In this document: positions 6,826 through 14,094 of the stretch, piece after piece | Layout of the letters: the number at the start of each line of letters is the position of its first letter | How positions within the stretch are numbered: position 1 is the first letter of the stretch | From: HGM04593 sp045657945 | GTDB taxonomy: Bacteria > Bacteroidota > Bacteroidia > Bacteroidales > Bacteroidaceae | DNA length: 64,000 nt | Direction of reading: 5' to 3' | Assembly: GCA_045657945.1 (NCBI GenBank) | Contig: JAZOUB010000045.1 | Coordinates: 1 to 64,000 of the forward strand | The notes under the pieces: model-generated | Seen by the model: only the letters and a program-made list of their open reading frames with translations | Databases searched by the model: none | Told to the model about the DNA's origin: nothing | Translations under genes and position numbers: made by a program

Positions 6826-9354
6826 ATGATGAAAAACATGAAACGATTTTTATTGGTTTTGGTGGTGGCTTTCGTGATGCTTGCGGGCTTTGCTGCGCCT
6901 GCCTATCGCAAACCTTTTACCGTGAAGCAGTCGGACGGAACCGAACTGACGGTACTTCTCGCCGGTGACGAGGCGTTGCACTATTATGCAACAGCCGACG
7001 GGATGCCACTTATAAAGGATGCTGACGGAAATTTCTACTACGCGACTTTTGATAATGGAGGTTTTGTATCGACAAAGTGCCTTGCCCATAATAGTGCAAA
7101 ACGTAGCGCTGCCGAGAAGAATTTGCTCGCAACCATTGACCTTTCGGCAATGAGAGCCGATATTTCCAAGGCAAGCAGTGTGCGCTCAATGGCATACAAG
7201 GCTGCGGTGCAGAAGGCTGGTTCGCAGATTGTCCCCGAGGGTGATGTGAACATCGCTGTGTTGTTGGTGCAATTCAAGGATACCAAGTTTACATATACAA
7301 AGGAGGATTTCAACAATATTCTTAATACAAAGGATTATGTATATGAGAACACCATTGCCAACAGCATTGGCAGTGCACGCGACTATTTCGTGGCGCAGTC
7401 TGATGGCAAGTTCCGCCCGAACTTCATTGTGACCGACATTGTTACACTTGACAACAACATGTCATACTATGGTGGCAATGACACCAATGACAATGACCTG
7501 AGAGCTACTTATATGGTCAAAGAGGGAATCCAAAAGGCTAATGCTGCTGGGTTTGATTTTGCTATCTGTGACAACAATAAAGACAGCGAGGTTGAATTTA
7601 TCTATTGTATCTATGCCGGATACTCGGAGTCATACGGTGCCGATGCAAATACTATCTGGCCTCACCAATGGCAGTTGAGTGCAGAGGCCGGTAGTATTAC
7701 TGTTGATGGCGTGAAGTGTGATACTTACGCCTGCAGCGGTGAGCTTGTATATAATGAGAGCTATGAGTTAAAGATGGGCATTGGCAAGACGATGGCTGGT
7801 ATCGGTCTTATATGTCATGAGTTTTCACACTGCCTTGGTTTGCACGATATCTATGATACCACATACGAGAGCGGTAATTGGGGAATGGACTACTGGGATG
7901 TAATGGACCAGGGCAACTATGCTGCCGAGGGTTATGTTCCTGTAGGCTATAGTGCATACCAGAGAGATATGTGCGGATGGAGAGAACTGGTGGAGATAAG
8001 CTCAAAGGATACTTATTCAATGCTTCCGCTTACTCAGGGCGGTGTCGGCTACAAGGTGGTGAACGATGCCAATAACAATGAGTATTATATCCTTGAAAAC
8101 CGCAAACAGGAGGGTTGGGACAAATATCTGTTCGGTAGCGGTATGCTTGTCATTCATGTCGATTATCTCAAGTCGGCTTGGGACAACAATACCATCAACA
8201 CTACGAAGAATCACCCACGATATACATTGATACCTGCCGATAACAAGTTGGATGTGTATGGTGAGGTGACAAATGCTGAGTTTACTGCCAGTCTTAAAGG
8301 TGATGTTTGGCCGGGAACAAGTGGCAATACAGAACTTACAAATACCTCAATCCCGGCTGCAAAGGTTTATGCAGGCGGTTACATGAACAAACCGATTACA
8401 GATATCAAGTATCAGAATGATGTTATTTCATTTAACTTCATGCATACAGCCTCTTTGGATGTTCCGGTGGTGCTGCCGGCAATTGATGTCACAAGCAACT
8501 CGTTTGTCGCTAACTGGGCTGCCGTTGAGGATGCGGCTGAATATACAGTTGAACTCTATAAGCAGTCAGCTGCATCGGATGGTTCCGGTGATAAGACGGT
8601 GTTGTTGAATGAGGATTTTATGAATTGTACAGCCGGTAACCTGCTTTTGGATTATACGACAATTAATGGCTATATGTCATCAAACGATTGGGATTGCGAG
8701 AATGTTTATAGCGAGACCGGAGCTCTGTGCATAGGTACGTCAAAGAACCCGGGCTACTTGTATGCTCCATGGATTGAGGCATCGGGCAATGTTTTAACGA
8801 CAATCGATGCATCGCTCCACAATACAAAAGATACCGGTGTCGTTCTTTCTATCGAGTATCGTGATGAGAATGCAGAACTTGTTGCTTACGAGGATTTTGA
8901 TATTACAGGTACTGGCGAAAAAATAACATTCTCTGCTGATGTAGATGGCTATTTCTACGTTACATTGCATACTGAGATGTCAACAGGTAACAAGCGTGTA
9001 AAGATTGACAATTTGAATGTTTCTCAGGGGACATCTTTCAAAAAGGAACTTGTTTCAACTGTCACGACTACGGCTACAAGTTATGAGTTCAAGAATCTTG
9101 AAGAGGGTGCTGTATATCTTTACAGAGTCAAGGCGACCAATGGCGAGATGGAATCACCTTTCTCTGATTATGTTGAGGTTGCGCTTTTGCCAACAGGTAT
9201 TGACGAGATTGTTGCCGATGGCGACTGGTGTGAGGTCTATGGAATCTCTGGTGTAAAAGTCTATGGCGGCGATAAGGCCGGCATGCCAGTGCTTTCAAAG
9301 GGCGTGTACGTCGTTGTAACAGCCAGTGGTACACAGAAGATAGTAATTGAATAA
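6826..9354 (+). CDS. Secreted M6-family metallopeptidase with C-terminal beta modules
   Basis: Zinc metallopeptidase of the immune-inhibitor-A type. An N-terminal signal peptide (about 24 residues) is followed by a propeptide-like region, then the catalytic domain with HEFSHCLGLHD (HExxHxxGxxD) near residue 334 and a Met-turn-like WDVMDQGNY. After about residue 550 come beta-rich modules including a fibronectin III-like unit (VTSNSFVANWAAVEDAAEY). The last 50 residues (VYGISGVKVYG, LSKGVYVVV) resemble a type IX-like sorting tail. 842 residues. Likely exported and degrading host or dietary protein, by family. Own promoter and terminator. Confidence 0.88.
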   Translation: MMKNMKRFLLVLVVAFVMLAGFAAPAYRKPFTVKQSDGTELTVLLAGDEALHYYATADGMPLIKDADGNFYYATFDNGGFVSTKCLAHNSAKRSAAEKNLLATIDLSAMRADISKASSVRSMAYKAAVQKAGSQIVPEGDVNIAVLLVQFKDTKFTYTKEDFNNILNTKDYVYENTIANSIGSARDYFVAQSDGKFRPNFIVTDIVTLDNNMSYYGGNDTNDNDLRATYMVKEGIQKANAAGFDFAICDNNKDSEVEFIYCIYAGYSESYGADANTIWPHQWQLSAEAGSITVDGVKCDTYACSGELVYNESYELKMGIGKTMAGIGLICHEFSHCLGLHDIYDTTYESGNWGMDYWDVMDQGNYAAEGYVPVGYSAYQRDMCGWRELVEISSKDTYSMLPLTQGGVGYKVVNDANNNEYYILENRKQEGWDKYLFGSGMLVIHVDYLKSAWDNNTINTTKNHPRYTLIPADNKLDVYGEVTNAEFTASLKGDVWPGTSGNTELTNTSIPAAKVYAGGYMNKPITDIKYQNDVISFNFMHTASLDVPVVLPAIDVTSNSFVANWAAVEDAAEYTVELYKQSAASDGSGDKTVLLNEDFMNCTAGNLLLDYTTINGYMSSNDWDCENVYSETGALCIGTSKNPGYLYAPWIEASGNVLTTIDASLHNTKDTGVVLSIEYRDENAELVAYEDFDITGTGEKITFSADVDGYFYVTLHTEMSTGNKRVKIDNLNVSQGTSFKKELVSTVTTTATSYEFKNLEEGAVYLYRVKATNGEMESPFSDYVEVALLPTGIDEIVADGDWCEVYGISGVKVYGGDKAGMPVLSKGVYVVVTASGTQKIVIE

Positions 9355-9396
9355 TTATTGTTCAGCGCCGGTTTTTTGATGGCGCAATTCATATCG

Positions 9397-9429
9397 AATG
9401 CCTGTTCCTTTTTGGAGCAGGCATTTTTT
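9397..9429 (+). terminator. Terminator after the M6 peptidase gene
   Basis: ATGCCTGTTCC (9398-9408) pairs with GGAGCAGGCAT (9414-9424), one G-U pair, followed by a run of six T (9424-9429). Confidence 0.85.
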
Positions 9430-10453
9430 GTTCTATTCAATCGTTCTCATTCTATTTTTTTTAAATATCGTGTTGCCAGGTTTAAAAGTGTTCAAGAAGT
9501 TTAGGCCGGGGCAAGATGAATGCGACATATCTATAAATTGGTAGTAGTTTTAGTATCAAGTATTGTTTGGCATGTGGAGTTTTAAGGCTGATGATGCTTT
9601 TTTGAGGCTTATGCCTCTTTGCTGCTTTTCCAAGGCCAGTGCGAAAGGGGAGTTCTGTAGGTTTTAGACCTGTAGCGAAGATTCTGTATTGTGTTTTAGG
9701 CTGTTTTTCTATTTCAATCTTTTTGTCATCCATTTATTTTGTATATAAATGCTTGTGTTACAATAGAATCTGTTGTTTTAAAGCTGCTGAGATTTCAATA
9801 TTCCAAACGAAACACATTAAGTGTCCGATTTTTTTAAATTCTTTCAATTATAGTGTGTCAATGCTTTGTTTTGGTGCATTCAACAAAGTGTAAATGTATA
9901 TTTATTTGAAATGTTTGTAAACACAAATATAAAATCTTGTTTTAAATATATGCAACAAATGTAAATGTGATAAAGTTTCGATAAAATAGAGTGGGGTGTT
10001 TGTTGAGATTGTTACAATGTTAATATACAAATATTGCAAGATTGTGGCTTATGTCAAGCTGTTTCAGGTTTGTTGTCAACAGTCGATTATCAACAGGTTA
10101 ATAACTATATACAAAATTTATGCATTTTATAAAATTGTTGTATAATGTGTTTAAAATCAATGTGTTTTATGATTATGTTTGTTGTTTTGGTTTAATTGTT
10201 TTTACTTTTTGCCATATATAGGTATGTTAATTGTATATTTGGGGGCGCTTGTAGGTGTTATATTGCGAAAAACCAATAATTTATACTTTGATATTAAAGT
10301 AAATTATAGTTGTGGGCTCTTTTCCCATGTTGTTGCTCTTGCATGAAGTGTTCCGACTTTCTGGTTGATAGAGAAATTTCTGTTGTCATTTTGTTTTGTT
10401 TACAAATGTTTTAACAATGTAAATTGTATGTTTTATTGTATGTAAAAAATAGA
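9430..10453. other. Long AT-rich intergenic gap
   Basis: Just over 1 kb without a convincing gene. 9480-9730 is less AT-rich and carries a GAGGC-TTAT-GCCTC hairpin (9604-9617); a minus-strand 83-codon frame (9482-9733) is open there but its basic, low-complexity product looks like a chance translation of a structured element. From 9740 on the sequence is strongly AT-rich with scattered ACAAATGTAAATG-like words, one near-DnaA-box TTATCAACA (about 10087) and an imperfect dyad around AAAGTATAAATT (10278-10306). No origin signature beyond this could be supported. Confidence 0.4.
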
Positions 10454-10485
10454 TTTGCTTGTTTGGTATTTTTGTAATATCTTTG
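10454..10485 (+). promoter_or_regulatory. Promoter of the XRE regulator gene
   Basis: TTTG at 10454-10457, 20 bp spacer, TATCTTTG at 10478-10485: a full match to the Bacteroidetes promoter. Transcription would start near 10492, giving a leader of about 43 bases before ATG 10535. Confidence 0.65.
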
Positions 10486-10534
10486 TTGGTGTAATGATTG
10501 AAACATTTGTAACTGATAAATATTGCATACGATT

Positions 10535-11074
10535 ATGAATGAGCGCGAGAGGATTGAATTACTGATGAAATGCTATGATTTGTCGCCTTCGCAGTTTGCT
10601 GAGAGGACGGGTATTCAGCGCGCATCGGTTTCGCATATTATAAGCGGACGTAACAAGCCAAGTCTTGAGGTGATGCTGAAAGTCTATGAAGCCTTTCCTG
10701 GAGTTGATATGAAATGGTTGATGACCGGTGTGGGCGAGGAACCTGTCCGTCAGGTAATGCCAGATGTGGTTTCTGCTTCTGATGGTGATATGTTTTCTTC
10801 AGTTGTAGAGACTGCATGGCAAAAACCACAGCAACTTGAGGGTGGTCTCTTTGCTCCCGTTGTTGAGCCGGTGGTACAAGAAGAGCCTAAGTCTCGCAGA
10901 GCTACCGCGCAACAGGTTGTAAAAGAAAAGAGTGTGCCAGAAGCGCGTTCAAGGCGTGCTCCAGCGAACCGTTTGGTTCAGATGGCTGCATTGCAGCCCG
11001 AGAAGAAGATTAAGGAGGTACGCATATATTACAGCGACGGGACATACGAAACGCTTGTACCGGAAAATAGATGA
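10535..11074 (+). CDS. XRE-family transcriptional regulator
   Basis: DNA-binding protein of 179 residues. The first 65 residues form a Cro/C1-type helix-turn-helix (SPSQFAERTGIQRASVSHI) of the kind common in Bacteroidetes, followed by WLMTGVGEEP. The middle is a low-complexity Pro/Gln/Arg linker, and a compact C-terminus (VRIYYSDGTYETLVPENR) looks like a separate small conserved motif. ATG 10535 is preferred to the TTG at 10523 because a good promoter lies upstream and the HTH begins just after. Monocistronic: own promoter and a strong terminator. Target genes unknown; the long AT-rich upstream gap may hold autoregulatory sites. Confidence 0.85.
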   Translation: MNERERIELLMKCYDLSPSQFAERTGIQRASVSHIISGRNKPSLEVMLKVYEAFPGVDMKWLMTGVGEEPVRQVMPDVVSASDGDMFSSVVETAWQKPQQLEGGLFAPVVEPVVQEEPKSRRATAQQVVKEKSVPEARSRRAPANRLVQMAALQPEKKIKEVRIYYSDGTYETLVPENR

Positions 11075-11079
11075 ACTGG

Positions 11080-11110
11080 AAATGTTGGAGTGCGCTCCAA
11101 CATTTTTTTT
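11080..11110 (+). terminator. Terminator after the XRE gene
   Basis: Perfect 11-bp stem AAATGTTGGAG (11080-11090) / CTCCAACATTT (11095-11105), TGCG loop, followed by T8 starting within the stem end. Confidence 0.92.
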
Positions 11111-11115
11111 ATTTG

Positions 11116-11147
11116 TTTGTAAGTGGAATAAAATTATACTATCTTCG
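11116..11147 (+). promoter_or_regulatory. Promoter of pyrK-pyrD
   Basis: TTTG 11116-11119, 20 bp spacer, TATCTTCG 11140-11147. The same TATCTTCGCA word precedes several other genes in this window. Confidence 0.65.
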
Positions 11148-11196
11148 CACAAATGGACATAAATATACATTATAAATAATCTTCAACATTTTCGAT

Positions 11197-11964
11197 ATGA
11201 AAAAAGTTCTTGTCGATTTAGTGATTAAGGAGATACAGCAGGTCAATGCCAACTGCGTTCTGTTGGTCATGGCGGGCGAGGCTCCTTTCCCCGATGTTCG
11301 TCCGGGACAATTTGCCGAACTGCGTATAGATAATACACCTAGCGTGATGCTGCGCCGTCCTATCTCGGTGCATAGCTTTGATGCTGAGAAGAATGAGATA
11401 GGTTTCTTGGTCCAGGTTGTAGGTGATGGAACAAAATGGCTTGGCTCGCTCAAGGTGGGTGACAAGGTGAATACTTTGCTTCCACTTGGTAACGGCTTTA
11501 CAATGCCTGTTGTTTCCGGTAAGAAATACTTGCTTGTAGGTGGTGGTGTAGGTTCTGCTCCGCTGTACTATCTGGCTCAGGAGCTTGCCAAGAGTGGCAA
11601 TGAGTTTACAATTCTCATAGGTGCCCGTTCGGCCAAGGATCTTTACCGTCGCGAGGCTTATGAGGCGCTTGGCAGGGTTGAATATACAACCGAGGATGGT
11701 TCGCTTGGCGAGAAGGGTTATGTGACCAACCACTCGTTGCTTGTCGAGAAGTATGACTATATCTATACTTGCGGTCCCAAGCCAATGATGATGGCTGTGG
11801 CACGCTATGCGCGTGAAAACAATATCGCCTGCGAGGTTTCTCTCGAGAATAAGATGGCGTGTGGCCTTGGAGCTTGCCTCTGCTGTGTAGAGGATACTAA
11901 AGAGGGTCACAAGTGTGTGTGTACAGATGGTCCGGTTTTTTCAATAGATGAACTTAAATGGTAA
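11197..11964 (+). CDS. pyrK: Dihydroorotate dehydrogenase electron-transfer subunit
   Basis: Flavin and [2Fe-2S] subunit that passes electrons from the type 1B dihydroorotate dehydrogenase to NAD+. The FAD-binding motif is RRPISVHS in the N-terminal barrel. A glycine-rich GGGVGSAPLYYL follows in the NAD-binding half. The C-terminal iron-sulfur motif CGLGACLCCVEDTKEGHKC gives the expected Cys spacing. 255 residues, normal length. It overlaps pyrD by 7 bp (ATGGTAA shared), so the two subunits are translationally coupled. Cytoplasmic pyrimidine biosynthesis. Confidence 0.96.
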   Translation: MKKVLVDLVIKEIQQVNANCVLLVMAGEAPFPDVRPGQFAELRIDNTPSVMLRRPISVHSFDAEKNEIGFLVQVVGDGTKWLGSLKVGDKVNTLLPLGNGFTMPVVSGKKYLLVGGGVGSAPLYYLAQELAKSGNEFTILIGARSAKDLYRREAYEALGRVEYTTEDGSLGEKGYVTNHSLLVEKYDYIYTCGPKPMMMAVARYARENNIACEVSLENKMACGLGACLCCVEDTKEGHKCVCTDGPVFSIDELKW

Positions 11965-12869
11965 AGACTGATGTAAAAATAGGCGGTATGGAACTTAAGA
12001 ATCCGGTTCTAACCGCATCGGGAACATTCGGCTATGGTCTTGAATTTGCCGATTTCGTTGACTTGAACAAGTTGGGTGGCTTTATAGTAAAAGGTACAAC
12101 CCTCAATCATCGCGAAGGCAACGCCTATCCGCGCAGTGCAGAGACTCCAATGGGCATGCTCAACGCTGTCGGCTTGCAGAACAAGGGTGTTGATTACTTT
12201 GCGCAGAATATCTACCCACAGTTGAAGGATCTTGATACAAATGTCATTGTGAATGTATCAGGTGCCTGCATCGAGGATTATGTGGCATGTGCCGAGAAGG
12301 TGGCTGCGCTTGATAAGATTCCGGCAATAGAGCTGAATATCTCTTGTCCTAATGTGAAGCAGGGCGGTATGGCCTTTGGTGTGATGCCTGCATCGGCTGC
12401 CGAGGTTGTTTCGGCTGTCCGCAAGGCCTATCCAAAGACCTTGATCGTGAAGCTCTCTCCAAATGTCACAGACATTACTGAGATTGCCCGTGCGGTTGAG
12501 GGTGCCGGTGCCGACAGTGTGTCGCTCATCAACACCTTGCTTGGTATGGCAATTGACTCCGAGAAACGCCGTCCTCTGCTCTCTACAATCACCGGTGGCA
12601 TGAGTGGTCCTGCGGTGAAACCAATTGCCCTGCGCATGGTTTGGCAGGTTGCCAAGGCCGTGAAGATTCCAGTTGTGGGTATTGGTGGCATTACAACCGG
12701 CGCCGATGCGATAGAGTTCCTGCTTGCCGGTGCCAGTGCGGTGGAGATTGGTACTGCCAACTTCATGAATCCTGCTGTTACGGGCGAAATTGTTGACTAT
12801 ATCCAGGATTACCTTGTACGTCACAAGATGAGTTCAGTTCAGGAACTTATAGGAGCGCTTGAGGTATAA
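11958..12869 (+). CDS. pyrD: Dihydroorotate dehydrogenase, type 1B catalytic subunit
   Basis: Oxidises dihydroorotate to orotate in pyrimidine synthesis, using FMN and the PyrK partner encoded just upstream. TIM-barrel signatures: ASGTFGYGLEF near the start, the substrate region NAVGLQNKG, catalytic cysteine in LNISCPNVKQGG (class 1B uses Cys, class 2 uses Ser), and the phosphate-binding IPVVGIGGITTGADA. 303 residues, as expected. Ends before a strong terminator shared with the convergent trmD. Confidence 0.96.
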   Translation: MVKTDVKIGGMELKNPVLTASGTFGYGLEFADFVDLNKLGGFIVKGTTLNHREGNAYPRSAETPMGMLNAVGLQNKGVDYFAQNIYPQLKDLDTNVIVNVSGACIEDYVACAEKVAALDKIPAIELNISCPNVKQGGMAFGVMPASAAEVVSAVRKAYPKTLIVKLSPNVTDITEIARAVEGAGADSVSLINTLLGMAIDSEKRRPLLSTITGGMSGPAVKPIALRMVWQVAKAVKIPVVGIGGITTGADAIEFLLAGASAVEIGTANFMNPAVTGEIVDYIQDYLVRHKMSSVQELIGALEV

Positions 12870-12891
12870 GGCAAGAATTTATGTATATATA

Positions 12892-12926
12892 AAAATGACT
12901 CCAACCCATAGGTTAGAGTCATTTTA
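12892..12926. terminator. Bidirectional terminator between pyrD and trmD
   Basis: ATGACTCCAACC (12895-12906) pairs with GGTTAGAGTCAT (12911-12922) with one mismatch. A-run on the left and T-run on the right allow use from both strands. Confidence 0.85.
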
Positions 12927-13014
12927 TTTTATGCTATATACTGTTGCTTAAATACAAATGTTATGCTGTTTTAATATTGTATATACAAATGTAATTGTAT
13001 AAATAATTTTTATT

Positions 13015-13689
13015 TTACTTGAGCAGGTCGGGGCGCAGGAGTTTGGTACGCTCGAGTGACTGTTCAAACTCCCATTGGCGTATCTTTGCTTCGTGTCCCG
13101 AGAGAAGGACATCTGGAACTTTCCATCCGTTGTACTCTGCGGGGCGAGTGTAAACCGGTGCTGCGAGCAAATTGTCCTGGAAAGAGTCGCTCAGAGCCGA
13201 AGTTTCGTCCGAAATTACGCCCGGAATCAGGCGAATGACCGCATCACATATCACTTCAACTGCCAATTCGCCACCAGTTAGAACGTAGTCTCCAATACTT
13301 ATCTCCTTGGTAATCAAGTGTTCGCGAATACGGTGGTCAATTCCCTTGTAATGGCCGCACAAAAAGATGAGATTTTCCTTCATTGAGAGTGAATTTGCCA
13401 TTGGTTGGTCAAAAACCTTGCCGTCGGGGGTTGTATAAATGACCTCATCGTAGTTTCTTTGGCTCTTCAGGTGTTTGATACAATTGTCAATTGGTTCTAT
13501 TTTCATTACAAGACCTGCGCATCCGCCAAATGGATAATCGTCGGTCTTGCGATGCTTGTCTGTTGTATAATCTCGTAAATTATGTAAACAAATTTCGGCA
13601 TATCCGTTGCGTTGTGCACGCCCCATGATTGATGAGTTGAAGAAGCTCTCCATCATCTCAGGGAATGTTGTAATAATGTCAACTCGCAT
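13015..13689 (-). CDS. trmD: tRNA (guanine37-N1)-methyltransferase
   Basis: Methylates G37 next to the anticodon with S-adenosylmethionine, preventing frameshifting. SPOUT trefoil-knot signatures are visible: FPEMMESFF at the N-terminus, a variant glycine segment DDYPFGGCAGLVMK (usually GGG), FLCGHYKGID, and SIGDYVLTGGELA. 224 residues, normal. Monocistronic here, convergent with pyrD; it is not beside rpsP, rimM or rplS as in many other bacteria. Function is secure. Confidence 0.96.
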   Translation of the reverse strand: MRVDIITTFPEMMESFFNSSIMGRAQRNGYAEICLHNLRDYTTDKHRKTDDYPFGGCAGLVMKIEPIDNCIKHLKSQRNYDEVIYTTPDGKVFDQPMANSLSMKENLIFLCGHYKGIDHRIREHLITKEISIGDYVLTGGELAVEVICDAVIRLIPGVISDETSALSDSFQDNLLAAPVYTRPAEYNGWKVPDVLLSGHEAKIRQWEFEQSLERTKLLRPDLLK

Positions 13690-14010
13690 ATAAAATATAT
13701 TTTTGTAAATCGTTTTTTTTGTTGTTGTGGACGCTATTCTCTATCCGCCTGCGAAGATAGTGAATTTTATTTTAACCGCTTTTGCCAATGCCCAATTATT
13801 TCGCATGTGCGGTTGCCCAAGGCTCTTACGGACAATGGGCGTGAAAATCCAAAATTCTGTAGCCCGGTTCGGGTTAGTGGCAAAAAATGGAATCTCGCAG
13901 ATACTGTTATTGCCCATTTATAGCCGTTTTAAGCGCTTTTGCTCTTAAAAACGGGATTATGGCGGTTTAATGGCTTAATAAAACTTAAAACTGTTGTAAG
14001 TTTCGGCAAA
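13690..14010. other. Intergenic stretch between trmD and gyrA
   Basis: No supported gene. It holds a small hairpin TAGCCCG-GTT-CGGGTTA at 13860-13876 and loosely repeated GCCCAA/TTGCCC/ATGGGC words. Nothing else recognisable up to the gyrA promoter. Confidence 0.5.
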
Positions 14011-14024
14011 ATTAACTAATTTAG
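13993..14024 (+). promoter_or_regulatory. Probable gyrA promoter
   Basis: GTTG (13993-13996), 20 bp spacer, TAATTTAG (14017-14024), one mismatch from TAnnTTTG. Leader of about 65 bases. Confidence 0.45.
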
Positions 14025-14094
14025 CAATGTCTTTATATATTATAAGGTATAAAAACAGGGAAATAATAACATTAATTTTATAATACTAACTTAA

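Noticed and set aside
9482..9733. 83-codon minus-strand frame in the AT-rich gap
   Set aside because: Basic, low-complexity product with no domain; overlapped by a plus-strand frame and a hairpin. Better read as a structured non-coding segment, if anything.
10080..10100. Possible DnaA box and replication origin
   Set aside because: Only one near-match (TTATCAACA) was found; an origin needs a cluster of boxes and usually dnaA or a GC-skew switch, neither seen here.
11218..11910. 230-codon frame opposite pyrK
   Set aside because: Antisense shadow of pyrK, whose FAD and Fe-S motifs are intact.
13727..13948. 73-codon plus-strand frame between trmD and gyrA
   Set aside because: No promoter, no family, and it crosses a small hairpin; chance frame.
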